From Selenomonadaceae bacterium (GTDB lineage: Bacteria; Bacillota; Negativicutes; Selenomonadales; Selenomonadaceae), in NCBI GenBank assembly GCA_017427545.1, contig JAFRSO010000074.1, positions 1-34,119 of the forward strand: a DNA stretch of 34,119 nucleotides, read 5' to 3'. The stretch's first letter is position 1. Each line of letters starts with the position of its first letter. The position numbers and the translations under genes were made by a program. The notes beneath the pieces were generated by a model that saw nothing but the letters and a program-made list of their open reading frames with translations, ran no database searches and was not told the origin of the DNA. Below are positions 17,808 through 26,035 of this stretch, one piece after another.

Positions 17808-20045
17808 TTTATTTATCGGCGCAACTTTTTTCAGGAGTTTTTTGGTACCGATTTCGAGGTTATTGAATAAAATGGTAATAGTTTTGCTGTCGACCGCCAT
17901 AACAGTCCCGACGCCCCACATCTTGTGATTGACGATATCGCCGACTTCAAAGCTGACGGGCGCGGCATTGTTATTTTCAGCCTGCTTCATTTGCGCGGAA
18001 CGATAAGCCGTCGGTGCCCTGTAAGTAATTTGTTGCGGCGGAGGTGCGACAATTTGTTGAGGCGTTTGATATTTGCTGCCGACAGATTCAATGCAGTTCT
18101 TCGGAATTTCTTCGATGAAGCGCGAAATTTTTTGGTCACGATACCTGCCGAAAAACATACGCTTATAAGCCGCCGTGATATAAACTTTTTTCATGGCGCG
18201 AGTGATTGCGACGTAACAGGCGCGCCGCTCCTCCTCAAGTTCGGATTTATCCTCCAAAGCTGCGTAATGCGGGAAAAGTCCTTCTTCCATGCCGACGACG
18301 AATACCACGGGAAATTCCAAGCCCTTTGCGGCATGAATCGTCATCAACCTGACGCGCGACTCATTGTCTTCCACTGTGTCGAGGTCGGTTATCAATGCCA
18401 CGTGATTCAAAAAGTCTTCAAGAGTGCCTTCGGGATTTTCCTCCAAAAATTCTTCCGCGACATTGAGGAAAGCACCTAAATTTTCTTGACGGGAAATATT
18501 TTCCTCTTTACCGTCATCAATCGCCTCTTGCAACATTTGCATATATCCCGAATCCTCAATCACGACCTCAAGCAATTCAGTGACGGACAGAGTTTTTGCC
18601 GATTCGATAAAGCTCATAATCATTGCGGCAAAATCTTGCAACCCTGCGCGAAATCTTGGATGAAACGGAAATCCCGCCAAAGCTCTCTTGTCGGTGATAA
18701 GCTCCATGATTGAAATACCTTGAGCGGCGGCGGCTTCGACGAGACGATTTACATTAATCGTGCCCAGTCCGCGCCTGGGCGTGTTTATAATTCGCAAAAG
18801 GTGTAAGTCGTCATGCGGATTGTTGATGAGGTGCAAGTACGCGAGAATGTCTTTAATTTCCTTTCGGTCATAAAATTTCAGCCCGCCGATTATGATGTAA
18901 GGAATTTCCATATGCATTAATTGTTCTTCAAACAGCCGCGATTGTGCATTTGTGCGATAGAGTACGGCAATATCGTTGTAGCTGAAATTTTCTTGCGTGG
19001 TGAGTTTTTGAATTTCACGCGTAACGGCTGCCGCTTCAATCCTGTCCGTTCGACACGCGAAGAATTTAAGCTTATCGCCGCTTTCATTTTTCGTCCGAAG
19101 ATTTTTCGGTTTACGATCCGAATTATTCTGGATAACGCTGTTGGCGGCCTCCAAAATTGTTTTCGTCGAACGGTAATTTTCTTCGAGGATAACAATCTGC
19201 GCTTCCGGATAATCCTCCTCAAAATTTAAAATATTACGCATATCCGCGCCACGCCAACCGTAAATCGATTGATCAGCGTCACCGACTACGCAAATATTTT
19301 TATACTTTTCGGCGAGCTGCTTAGCAATGACATATTGCGCAACGTTCGTGTCCTGATACTCGTCAATCAAAATGTACTTGAACCGCTCCTGATACTTCTC
19401 CAAAATTTCGGGATAGTTTTGGAAAAGTTGCACCGTCTTAAAAAGCAAGTCGTCAAAGTCAAGCGCGTTATTCTGCTGAAGTTTCTTTTGGTACAGCTCG
19501 TAAATCTGCGCCGTGCTAGCCTCGTAAAAATTACCTTCGCCGAGAGCGTACTCCTTGAATTGCTCAACCGTGATTAAATTATTTTTGAGTTTGGAAATTC
19601 TGCCTTGAACGGTATCAAAAACTTTTTCGTCAAGCTTGAGATCGTTCACGCATGTAGTTACAAGAGCCTTTGAGTCGCCGGCATCGTAAATCGCAAAATT
19701 GCTGTTGAATTTTTCGGTAACTTTGATTTCGCGGCGCAAAAGTCTGGCGCAGAATGAATGAAACGTACTCAACACGACTTTTTTGGCAGGCGCACCAATT
19801 AAATTTTCCGCGCGAGTTTTCATTTCATTGGCAGCCTTGTTCGTGAAAGTTATCGCCAAAATGTTCCAAGGCGAAATTCCCTGCGCGATAAGATTGGCGA
19901 TTCGATAAGTCAAGACGCGAGTTTTTCCGGAACCTGCGCCCGCCATAACTAAGAGCGGCCCTTCCAGGCAATTTACCGCCGTTTGCTGTTCGGGATTAAG
20001 TTCTTTAAAAAATTTTTCTCTGTCAAAAAAAAATTGCTCCTCCAA
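17802..20045 (-). CDS. pcrA: UvrD/PcrA-type superfamily 1 DNA helicase
   Basis: The protein has 747 residues. Q motif LNPEQQTAV, Walker A MAGAGSGKT (Lys41), DEYQDTN (motif II), GDADQSIYGWRGAD (motif III), EENYRS (motif IV), VRLMTIHAAKGLEFPVVF (motif V) and VAITRA (motif VI) are all present. The C-terminal tail ends in a Tudor-like VGDIVNHKMWGVGTVMAV segment, which in PcrA contacts RNA polymerase. PcrA unwinds DNA in nucleotide-excision repair, plasmid replication and conflict resolution. The start is uncertain: the only suitable in-frame start is a TTG at 20045 with GGGGG upstream. A GGAGGA and a run of nine T follow within the first codons. Confidence 0.97.
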   Translation of the reverse strand: MEEQFFFDREKFFKELNPEQQTAVNCLEGPLLVMAGAGSGKTRVLTYRIANLIAQGISPWNILAITFTNKAANEMKTRAENLIGAPAKKVVLSTFHSFCARLLRREIKVTEKFNSNFAIYDAGDSKALVTTCVNDLKLDEKVFDTVQGRISKLKNNLITVEQFKEYALGEGNFYEASTAQIYELYQKKLQQNNALDFDDLLFKTVQLFQNYPEILEKYQERFKYILIDEYQDTNVAQYVIAKQLAEKYKNICVVGDADQSIYGWRGADMRNILNFEEDYPEAQIVILEENYRSTKTILEAANSVIQNNSDRKPKNLRTKNESGDKLKFFACRTDRIEAAAVTREIQKLTTQENFSYNDIAVLYRTNAQSRLFEEQLMHMEIPYIIIGGLKFYDRKEIKDILAYLHLINNPHDDLHLLRIINTPRRGLGTINVNRLVEAAAAQGISIMELITDKRALAGFPFHPRFRAGLQDFAAMIMSFIESAKTLSVTELLEVVIEDSGYMQMLQEAIDDGKEENISRQENLGAFLNVAEEFLEENPEGTLEDFLNHVALITDLDTVEDNESRVRLMTIHAAKGLEFPVVFVVGMEEGLFPHYAALEDKSELEEERRACYVAITRAMKKVYITAAYKRMFFGRYRDQKISRFIEEIPKNCIESVGSKYQTPQQIVAPPPQQITYRAPTAYRSAQMKQAENNNAAPVSFEVGDIVNHKMWGVGTVMAVDSKTITILFNNLEIGTKKLLKKVAPINKV

Positions 20046-20061
20046 AAAGCATACCCCCGTT

Positions 20062-20140
20062 TTAGTGGCTAGTGGTTAGTTGTTAGTGGCTAGTGAAAAG
20101 ATTTTTTCTAATCACTAATCACCAATCACTAACCACTAAA
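20062..20140 (-). repeat. heptamer element H7 (TTAGTGG arm / CACTAA arm), strong hairpin
   Basis: The left arm is TTAGTGG, CTAGTGG, TTAGTTG, TTAGTGG, CTAGTGA (20062-20096). The right arm read on the other strand is TTAGTGG, TTAGTGA, TTGGTGA, TTAGTGA, TTAG. The arms are complementary around a T-rich loop. It begins 2 bp past the stop of the ABC gene and ends just before pcrA. Confidence 0.9.
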
Positions 20141-21874
20141 CTACGCTGCTGCGTTCGTCGAAAGATTGTAGTAGACGCCGCGCAGTTTCATCAAATTTTC
20201 GTGCGTACCCTCCTCGGTTATGTTGCCGTGTTCAAGGACGAGAATTCTGTTTGAATTGCGAATCGTGGCGAGCCTGTGAGCAACAGTTATCGTCGTGCGA
20301 TTTTCGGAAAGTTTTTGCATGGCGCGTTGAATCTGGCGTTCAGTCTCGTTATCAAGGGCACTTGTCGCCTCGTCGAGAATCAAAATCTTCGGATTGCGCA
20401 AAAACATTCTGGCGATTGCAAGACGCTGTTTTTGACCGCCGCTCAACTTAACGCCGCGTTCGCCGATAAAAGTATCATAACCTTGAGGCAAGCCGCTGAT
20501 AAATTCGTGAGCTTCGGCAAGTTTCGCCGCATTAATAATTTCTTCGTCGGTGGCATCTTCCCTGCCATAAGCGATATTATCTTTCACCGAAGCGGAAAAA
20601 AGGAATGTGTCCTGTTGAATCATGCCGATTTCCTTGCGGAGACTGTCAGTGCGGACGGTTTTAATGTCGCGGCCGTTGATAGAAATTTTCCCGCCGTTGA
20701 GATCGTACATGCCAAGCAACAGTTCGCACAACGTAGTTTTACCGCCGCCCGTCATGCCGACAATCCCGACGTGTTCGCCTGCCGCAATATTCAAGTTGAA
20801 GTCGTTAAAAATTTGCGCGCTGCCCTCGTAGCCGAAATTGACATGTGAAAATTCAATCGACTGTTCATCGACTGCGCCTTCCAATTCGGCAACACGTTCT
20901 GCGGAAATTTCGGTTGATTCGGGCAAAGTCATCAATTCGCGATAACGTTCGACCCCCGCCATGCCGCGCTGATAAACTTCCGTCAACATCATCAGCTGAA
21001 AAACCGGTCTCATGCACATCATCATATACAGCAGAAATGCCACAAGGTCGCTGATTTTCATTTGTCCGAGGCTGATTAATGCGCCGCCCAAAACTATTAT
21101 CGTCAAATTCATGACGTTGGAGAAAAATTCAACGCCGCCGTGAAGTTTGCCGATTGTGCGGAAAGAATGTTCTTGAATCGACAGAAGATTTTTTCCGGCA
21201 CGAATCATTTTGTCAAGCTCTTTATTTTCGTTGCTGAAAATTTTCACGAGACGAATCCCCTGCAAACTTTCGGAAATTTGCCCGCTCAAGTCGCCGGTAT
21301 TTTCTCGCGCACGCATGAACATTTTTTTCATGTCGCAGTTGAGTTTAATTGTCGTGAAAGTTTTTATAATCAGCAATGCCGTTACGACCGTTGCCAGCTG
21401 CCAATTCAGCCAGAAAAGTAACGTTACCGAGCCGAGCATTGTGATTGAGCAAGTTATGAACAGATGAGGGATTGCGAACATCAGCCCGCCGACTTCCGAA
21501 ATGTCATTGACGAGCCTTGAGAGCAGTTGCCCGCTTTGAGCGTTGTCGTAGAATGAATAGCCCATCCTCAACAGGTGGCGGAAAAGTTTTTCGCGCATCG
21601 TGAATTCAATCTTTGCACCCATGCCGCGTCCGACGACTTCGACTTTGTAGTTGAGGAAATAATTTGTCGCGTAAATCGTCAGCAATGCGCCCGCCGTCAA
21701 AATCATTTCAGCCGATATGCCGTGCGGTAAAAGTTCGTCCATGACGTGGCGAATCAACATTGGCGACAGCAAGCCCAATCCCGCGCCGAGCAATGAGCCG
21801 ACTACCACGAATGAAAACGCTTTTTTGTGCGCCGAATAACTCTCCGCGAAAAACTTCAGCTTATCCTTAAGCAT
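20141..21874 (-). CDS. ABC exporter, fused membrane and ATPase domains (multidrug/lipid type)
   Basis: The protein has 577 residues, a half-transporter that should dimerise in the inner membrane. Six membrane helices lie within residues 20-305. The ATPase domain is 340-577: Walker A GMTGGGKT, Q-loop MIQQDTFLF, signature LSGGQKQR, Walker B ILILDEATSALD and switch His in TVAHR. It matches the MsbA/LmrA-like exporter family. Its substrate cannot be read from sequence. It sits directly after a marR gene, a common arrangement for an exporter controlled by that regulator. ATG at 21874 follows AGGGAGGG. A heptamer element separates it from marR. Confidence 0.95.
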   Translation of the reverse strand: MLKDKLKFFAESYSAHKKAFSFVVVGSLLGAGLGLLSPMLIRHVMDELLPHGISAEMILTAGALLTIYATNYFLNYKVEVVGRGMGAKIEFTMREKLFRHLLRMGYSFYDNAQSGQLLSRLVNDISEVGGLMFAIPHLFITCSITMLGSVTLLFWLNWQLATVVTALLIIKTFTTIKLNCDMKKMFMRARENTGDLSGQISESLQGIRLVKIFSNENKELDKMIRAGKNLLSIQEHSFRTIGKLHGGVEFFSNVMNLTIIVLGGALISLGQMKISDLVAFLLYMMMCMRPVFQLMMLTEVYQRGMAGVERYRELMTLPESTEISAERVAELEGAVDEQSIEFSHVNFGYEGSAQIFNDFNLNIAAGEHVGIVGMTGGGKTTLCELLLGMYDLNGGKISINGRDIKTVRTDSLRKEIGMIQQDTFLFSASVKDNIAYGREDATDEEIINAAKLAEAHEFISGLPQGYDTFIGERGVKLSGGQKQRLAIARMFLRNPKILILDEATSALDNETERQIQRAMQKLSENRTTITVAHRLATIRNSNRILVLEHGNITEEGTHENLMKLRGVYYNLSTNAAA

Positions 21875-21897
21875 GAAAAATCCCTCCCTGATCTTAA

Positions 21898-21952
21898 TTA
21901 GGGAATAAGGGAAGTAGGGAAATAGAAAAACTTATTCCTTGTTCCTTAAAAG
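21898..21952 (-). repeat. heptamer-type element H8
   Basis: TTAGGGA followed by 7-8 nt variants (ATAAGGGA, AGTAGGGA) pairs with CTTATTCC and TTGTTCC units near 21930-21947. AGGGAATAAG pairs with CTTATTCCTT over 10 bp. The right arm runs into the marR stop codon (21946-21948). Confidence 0.7.
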
Positions 21953-22407
21953 AAAAACTCCTCTTCCTCTGCAATCTCACTGTCGATTAAAATTTTGAGC
22001 TGCTCGGAAATTTTTTCCAACGAATTTTCTAATTGCGTGCGCTCCTTTGCAGTCATTCCCGAAAAAATTTCTTCGTAATCGGGCTTTACTTCAAGGAAGG
22101 TCTCGCCTCTGCCCGTCAGCTCAACCATAAGTGCACGTTTGTCTATTGCCGAACGATACCGCCTAATGTAGCCGTTGCCTTCCAATTTCTGCAAAAGTTC
22201 GCCCAACGATTGCGGCCGAAGGTTAAGAATAAAGCCGAGTTCCTTTTGACTTATAGTCTTCATGCGCCGCAATGCCGTCAAAATTCGTCCTTGCCCCTGT
22301 TGAGGATCAAGCCCGCCAAAATTTTTTCCGTACCAAATCATGCTGTAGCGGTTCATGAGATGATTCGTCTCCAAAAAAGTTTCAACCAAGACATCCTTTT
22401 TCCTCAA
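21946..22407 (-). CDS. MarR family transcriptional regulator
   Basis: The protein has 153 residues from the TTG at 22407. A TTG at 22413 is also in frame, but only 2 bases from GGGGAGG, so the second is preferred. The fold is the MarR winged helix: RILTALRRMKTISQKELGFILNLRPQSLGELLQKLEGNGYIRRYRS, then the wing DKRALMVELTGRGE and a C-terminal dimerisation helix. Such proteins repress exporters and release DNA on binding phenolic or lipophilic ligands. It precedes the ABC exporter, then pcrA and ligA. Its own promoter contains a perfect inverted repeat, so autorepression is likely. Confidence 0.93.
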   Translation of the reverse strand: MRKKDVLVETFLETNHLMNRYSMIWYGKNFGGLDPQQGQGRILTALRRMKTISQKELGFILNLRPQSLGELLQKLEGNGYIRRYRSAIDKRALMVELTGRGETFLEVKPDYEEIFSGMTAKERTQLENSLEKISEQLKILIDSEIAEEEEFFF

Positions 22408-22430
22408 AATCAAAACCTCCCCAAAAAATC

Positions 22431-22466
22431 TAAGGTACCCTTTAAATTATATTACACGGTACCTTA
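22431..22466. promoter_or_regulatory. candidate MarR operator, inverted repeat TAAGGTACC-N18-GGTACCTTA
   Basis: Two perfectly inverted 9-bp arms (22431-22439 and 22458-22466) flank the -10 region of the marR promoter. One lies in the -35/-10 spacer and one just downstream of the -10. This is where an autorepressor would bind. Each arm itself contains the palindrome GGTACC. Confidence 0.7.
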
Positions 22467-22477
22467 AAATTGGTCAA
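22449..22477 (-). promoter_or_regulatory. promoter of the marR-ABC-pcrA-ligA run
   Basis: On the minus strand TTGACC (22477-22472), 17 bp, TAATAT (22454-22449), with an overlapping TATAAT at 22451-22446. The marR start lies about 40 bases downstream. Confidence 0.7.
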
Positions 22478-22508
22478 TATTTTTTTCAATTTTTAATCGA
22501 AATGTAAG

Positions 22509-22526
22509 TTAGGAACTAGGAACTAG
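22509..22526. repeat. heptamer element H9, short single-arm form
   Basis: TTAGGAA, CTAGGAA, CTAG. The site lies between the divergent marR and glycosyltransferase promoters, so unlike most members it is probably not transcribed. No opposing arm is seen. It may be a decayed copy. Confidence 0.6.
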
Positions 22527-22547
22527 TTTTTAATGGAGATTGCTTGG

Positions 22548-22576
22548 TTGATAAAAGTGACCGAGGCTGTTAGAAT
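22548..22576 (+). promoter_or_regulatory. promoter of the glycosyltransferase gene
   Basis: TTGATA (22548-22553), 17 bp, TAGAAT (22571-22576), about 32 bases before the ATG at 22608. Confidence 0.7.
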
Positions 22577-22607
22577 TGGCGCAAAAGTTTAAGTGAGGTG
22601 CGGACAA

Positions 22608-23570
22608 ATGTTTAGGCAAAATCGGCGGATTGCCGTTTTGATTCCCTGCTATAACGAGAGTCAAACAATAGCCAAAGTCGTCCGCGATTATCGGCAAGCG
22701 TTGCCCGACGCGAAGATTTACGTTTACGACAACAACTCAACCGACGGCACTGATGATATTGCACGGAAGGCGGGCGCGATTGTTCGCTACGAATATCGAC
22801 AGGGCAAGGGCAATGTCATTCGCACGATGTTTCGTGACATTGACGCCGATTGCTACTTGATGATTGACGGCGACGATACTTACCCCGCCGAAAATGCCCG
22901 CGAAATGTGCGACTTAATTTTGAGCGGCGCGGCTGATATGGTTATCGGCGACCGACTTTCTTCAACGTATTTTACGGAAAATAAGCGTCCCTTCCACAAC
23001 GTCGGCAATGTCATGGTTCGCAAATTTATCAACATGTTTTGGCGACCGAAAAACCCCATTCTCGACGTTATGACCGGCTACCGCGCATTCAGTCCGCTAT
23101 TCGTCAAAAGTTTTCCCGTCCTGTCGAAAGGCTTTGAAATTGAAACTGAAATGACGATTCACGCGCTGGACAAAAATTTTCTGTTGAAGTCGGTGCCCGT
23201 CAATTATCGTGACAGACCTGAAGGTTCCGAGAGCAAGCTCAACACTTACGTCGACGGCGCGAAAGTCATCATGACGATTTTTAATCTTTACCGCGATTAC
23301 AAGCCGTTGCAATTTTTCGGAGTGATTGCTTTGCTTTTGGCTATAATTTCGTTGATAATGTTTCTGCCGGTTTTCTATGACTATTTGCAAACGTCACTGG
23401 TGCCGCGCTTCCCGACATTAATTGTCAGCGGCTTTTTAATGCTGGCGTCATTGTTATCATTCGCGTGCGGATTGATTCTTGACACGATAGCCAAGAACAA
23501 TCGCAAGACTTTTGAACTTCATATGAATTTGATAAGGGAAATGGGAGAAGGGAAATGGGAAAAGTTTTAA
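22608..23570 (+). CDS. family 2 glycosyltransferase with two C-terminal membrane helices
   Basis: The protein has 320 residues from the ATG at 22608, with GAGGTG seven bases upstream. That is preferred to the GTG at 22593. The GT-A domain occupies 1-210: AVLIPCYNES, VYDNNSTDGTDDIA, the DxD-type MIDGDDTYP, and a VMTGYRAF acceptor motif. It resembles dolichyl- or undecaprenyl-phosphate hexose synthases. Two membrane helices follow (about 230-255 and 265-292), so it acts at the inner face of the membrane on a lipid-linked sugar. The last dozen residues (IREMGEGKWEKF) are encoded by heptamer repeats that form one arm of an element whose other arm lies after the stop codon. Confidence 0.9.
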   Translation: MFRQNRRIAVLIPCYNESQTIAKVVRDYRQALPDAKIYVYDNNSTDGTDDIARKAGAIVRYEYRQGKGNVIRTMFRDIDADCYLMIDGDDTYPAENAREMCDLILSGAADMVIGDRLSSTYFTENKRPFHNVGNVMVRKFINMFWRPKNPILDVMTGYRAFSPLFVKSFPVLSKGFEIETEMTIHALDKNFLLKSVPVNYRDRPEGSESKLNTYVDGAKVIMTIFNLYRDYKPLQFFGVIALLLAIISLIMFLPVFYDYLQTSLVPRFPTLIVSGFLMLASLLSFACGLILDTIAKNNRKTFELHMNLIREMGEGKWEKF

Positions 23571-23598
23571 CTCCCTGTTCCCTAGCCCTAATCCCTAA
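23534..23598 (+). repeat. heptamer element H10 overlapping the 3' end of the glycosyltransferase gene
   Basis: The left arm is inside the coding region: AAGGGAA, ATGGGAG, AAGGGAA, ATGGGAA (23534-23561). The stop TAA (23568-23570) lies in the loop. The right arm is CTCCCTG, TTCCCTA, GCCCTAA, TCCCTAA (23571-23598). The arms are broadly complementary (GGGA with TCCC). Confidence 0.85.
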
Positions 23599-23616
23599 CA
23601 AAGGAGAGGATTTAAC

Positions 23617-24180
23617 TTGAGCAAATTGACATTGGAGCGGGCGAAAGAAATTTTGCACAAACACACGACCGAGCCGCATTTATTCGTTCACGCGGCGGCA
23701 GTCAGCGGGGCTATGGGCGCGTTGGCTGAACATTTCGGCGCAGATAAAGATCATTGGTCAGCTATCGGCTATCTTCACGACGTGGATTTTGAAAAATTTC
23801 CCGAAGAGCATTGCCAACACGTCCGAGAACTTCTTGAACCCGAAGGCATTTCCGAAGACGACATCACCACGATTATTTCTCACGGCTACGGCTTGACGGG
23901 TGCGACGATTAAACCTGAAACCGACTGTCAAAAATCGCTCTTCGCCGTCGACGAACTTACAGGCATTGTCCACGCTTACGCACTCATGCGTCCCGAAAAA
24001 ATGACGGGCATGGCCGTTAAGAGCCTCAAGAAAAAATTCAAAGATAAACGCTTCGCCGCAAAATGTAATCGCGAAGTCATTCAACGCGGCGCGGATGATT
24101 TGGGCATGGAACTCGGCGAGCTCATGGAACTTTGCATTAAGGGCATGACTGAACGCGCCGATGAACTCGAACTGCAATAA
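23617..24180 (+). CDS. HD domain protein (putative metal-dependent phosphohydrolase)
   Basis: The protein has 187 residues. HD-superfamily elements are seen: an early His in LFVHAAAVSGAM, the HD pair in IGYLHDVDFEKFPEEH, a downstream His in IISHGYG and a late Asp in AVDELTGIVHAYALMRP. The pattern matches HDIG-type proteins often annotated simply as hydrolases, active on nucleotides or other phosphoesters. The substrate is unknown. The TTG start at 23617 is set by AAAGGAGAGG. It follows the glycosyltransferase, separated by the right arm of a heptamer element, and ends in a strong terminator. Confidence 0.85.
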   Translation: MSKLTLERAKEILHKHTTEPHLFVHAAAVSGAMGALAEHFGADKDHWSAIGYLHDVDFEKFPEEHCQHVRELLEPEGISEDDITTIISHGYGLTGATIKPETDCQKSLFAVDELTGIVHAYALMRPEKMTGMAVKSLKKKFKDKRFAAKCNREVIQRGADDLGMELGELMELCIKGMTERADELELQ

Positions 24181-24194
24181 ATTAAAAATTCATT

Positions 24195-24226
24195 AAATCC
24201 CGTCGAAAACGTCGGCGGGATTTTTT
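24195..24226 (+). terminator. terminator after the HD-domain gene
   Basis: AAATCCCGTC (24195-24204) pairs with GGCGGGATTT (24214-24223), 10 bp with one G-U, and a run of six T follows. Confidence 0.9.
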
Positions 24227-24232
24227 GGCGTC

Positions 24233-24261
24233 TTGCAAAGGAAAATAAAGCGTGGTAAAAT
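24233..24261 (+). promoter_or_regulatory. promoter of the ispE-gntR-hicAB-glmU operon
   Basis: TTGCAA (24233-24238), 17 bp, TAAAAT (24256-24261). It lies directly after the preceding terminator and 31 bases before the ispE ATG. Confidence 0.75.
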
Positions 24262-24292
24262 TTCGCCGAAAATTTAAAGGCGTGGTGAGTTA

Positions 24293-25150
24293 ATGCTGAA
24301 AGAATTTGCACGGGCTAAAGTAAATTTGACGCTTGACATTTTGGGCGTAAGGGCGGACGGCTATCACGAAGTGTCAATGATAATGCAGACGATTGAACTT
24401 TGCGACGAGTTGGAGCTTGAGAAAATTTCGGGCGGCGTGGAATTGTTCATGGACGCGACGAAAATTCCCGGCGGCGAAACTATTCCGACGGACGAAAAAA
24501 ATTTGGCGTGGCGAGCGGCTCTTGAGTTTCAAAAGTTCTGCGGAAAAAATTTCGGCGTGTCGATAAGCTTAACGAAAAAAATTCCTGCGGCGGCAGGATT
24601 GGCGGGCGGTTCAGCTGACGCGGCGGCAGTGATTCGCGGCATGAATCGCCTTTACGAGTTGAACTTGACGGAAGATGAACTTTGCACAATCGGCGCAAAA
24701 GTCGGTTCGGACGTTCCCTTCTGCATAATCGGCGGCACGTGTTTTGCGGAAGGTCGCGGCGAAATTTTGACGCGTCTTGCTCCCGTGAAAAAATTCAGCG
24801 TTGTTTTGGCCAAACCTGACGGCGAAATTTCAACGGCTTGGGCTTACAAAACTTACGACGAAAATCCCGCAACTACTCACCTGCCGACGAAAAAAATTAT
24901 TGCTGACTTGGCGGGCGGAAATTATGACGCGGCGTTTAAAAATTTTTCCAACGTCCTCGAAGGCGTCGCGCTCAAAAAAATTCCCGCCATTGCCGAATGC
25001 AGAGACAAAATGATTGCCGCCGGTGCAAAGGTCGCCTTGATGAGTGGCAGCGGCCCGACGGTTTTTGCGTTGACTAACGACGACGCGATTGCAGAAAAAA
25101 TTGCCGCGAGTGTCGACGACGCAAAAGTTTTTATCACAAAGATTTTTTAA
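24293..25150 (+). CDS. ispE: 4-diphosphocytidyl-2-C-methyl-D-erythritol kinase
   Basis: The protein has 285 residues. It is the GHMP-family kinase that phosphorylates CDP-ME in the MEP isoprenoid pathway, which feeds undecaprenyl phosphate and quinones. Substrate motif ARAKVNLTLDILGVRADGYHEV, ATP-binding glycine loop KIPAAAGLAGGSADAAA, and C-terminal motif MSGSGPTVFAL are all intact. GGTGAG precedes the ATG. It is the first gene of a compact operon, followed by gntR after about 16 bp. Confidence 0.97.
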   Translation: MLKEFARAKVNLTLDILGVRADGYHEVSMIMQTIELCDELELEKISGGVELFMDATKIPGGETIPTDEKNLAWRAALEFQKFCGKNFGVSISLTKKIPAAAGLAGGSADAAAVIRGMNRLYELNLTEDELCTIGAKVGSDVPFCIIGGTCFAEGRGEILTRLAPVKKFSVVLAKPDGEISTAWAYKTYDENPATTHLPTKKIIADLAGGNYDAAFKNFSNVLEGVALKKIPAIAECRDKMIAAGAKVALMSGSGPTVFALTNDDAIAEKIAASVDDAKVFITKIF

Positions 25151-25166
25151 GTAAGGATGAATGACG

Positions 25167-25847
25167 ATGGGCAACAGACTGGAACCGATAACGATAGACA
25201 GCTACCAGCCACTGCGCGAAACGGTTTGCGAAGCATTGCGCGACGCGATAAGGCGCGGGATATTGGAGCCGGGCGAAAGGCTGATGGAAGTTCAGCTTGC
25301 CGAAGAACTTGGAATCAGTCGTACGCCCGTCCGCGAGGCAATTCGCAAGCTTGAGCAGGAAGGTTACGTTATCATGATGCCGCGGCGCGGAACTTACGTT
25401 TCAAGTCTCTCCGTCCGTGACGTCAAAGAAATTTTCGAGATACGCTCGGCACTTGAAACACTTTCGACGACTTTGGCGGCAATGCGCATTGAGCCGGACG
25501 AGTTGGAAAAACTGCGCGCCCTGCTCGTCGAAATTGAAGGTCACATCGAACGCAACGACATTGATAAAATCGTCGAGACGGATATTAAATTTCACGGCCT
25601 GTTATATCAAGTCAGCCGCAATGAAAGGCTCGTGGCGATAATCAGCAACCTGAAAGAACAGCTCGCACGATTCCGGACGCTGTCAATGTCTTATCCCGGT
25701 CGCTTGAAAGAAACGTTAGAAGAGCATCGGGCAATGGTCGAGGCAATAGCTGCAGGGGACGTTGACGCCGCTCGTGACGCTGCCGAACGTCATATGGAAC
25801 AGGCGGAAGAAACTTTGCTCAAGGCCATGAGGAAAAAGGATAAATGA
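25167..25847 (+). CDS. GntR family regulator, FadR/FCD subfamily
   Basis: The protein has 226 residues from the ATG at 25167. An ATG at 25161 is in frame but only 3 bases from AAGGA. The N-terminal winged helix (about 12-75) has ALRDAIRRGILEPGERLMEVQLAEELGISRTPVREAIRKLEQEGYV, the GntR hallmark. The C-terminal FCD domain (about 85-215) has the helical metal-binding pattern, with Asp and His in ETDIKFHGLLY, EHRAMVEAIAAGD and ERHMEQAE. FCD regulators sense carboxylates or sugar acids. The ligand is unknown here. In many Firmicutes a gntR of this type sits beside ispE and glmU. Its stop codon overlaps hicA by 4 bases (ATGA). Confidence 0.93.
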   Translation: MGNRLEPITIDSYQPLRETVCEALRDAIRRGILEPGERLMEVQLAEELGISRTPVREAIRKLEQEGYVIMMPRRGTYVSSLSVRDVKEIFEIRSALETLSTTLAAMRIEPDELEKLRALLVEIEGHIERNDIDKIVETDIKFHGLLYQVSRNERLVAIISNLKEQLARFRTLSMSYPGRLKETLEEHRAMVEAIAAGDVDAARDAAERHMEQAEETLLKAMRKKDK

Positions 25848-26029
25848 AATATTCCGAACTTATAAGAATACTCCTCGAACATGGTTGCAAATTTCATCAT
25901 CACGCCAGCAATCATGATATTTGGATAAATCTTGACGGGAAAAAATTTCCTGTGCCACGTCACGGTGCCAAAGAAGTGTCAACGCCGACGCTTAACGGCA
26001 TTCTCAAACAAGCAGGAATAAAGGAGTGA
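25844..26029 (+). CDS. hicA: HicA-like toxin (mRNA interferase)
   Basis: The protein has 61 residues, typical for HicA. The double-stranded-RNA-binding-like fold is suggested by YSELIRILLEHGCKF, then SNHDIWIN, which carries the catalytic His (H24). KFPVPRHGAKEVSTPTLNGILKQAGI follows, the standard HicA C-terminus. It would cleave mRNA when free of HicB. Its ATG overlaps the gntR stop (ATGA), and hicB begins 6 bp after its stop, so it is translationally coupled within the ispE-glmU operon. Confidence 0.9.
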   Translation: MKYSELIRILLEHGCKFHHHASNHDIWINLDGKKFPVPRHGAKEVSTPTLNGILKQAGIKE

Positions 26030-26035
26030 GCTGCG

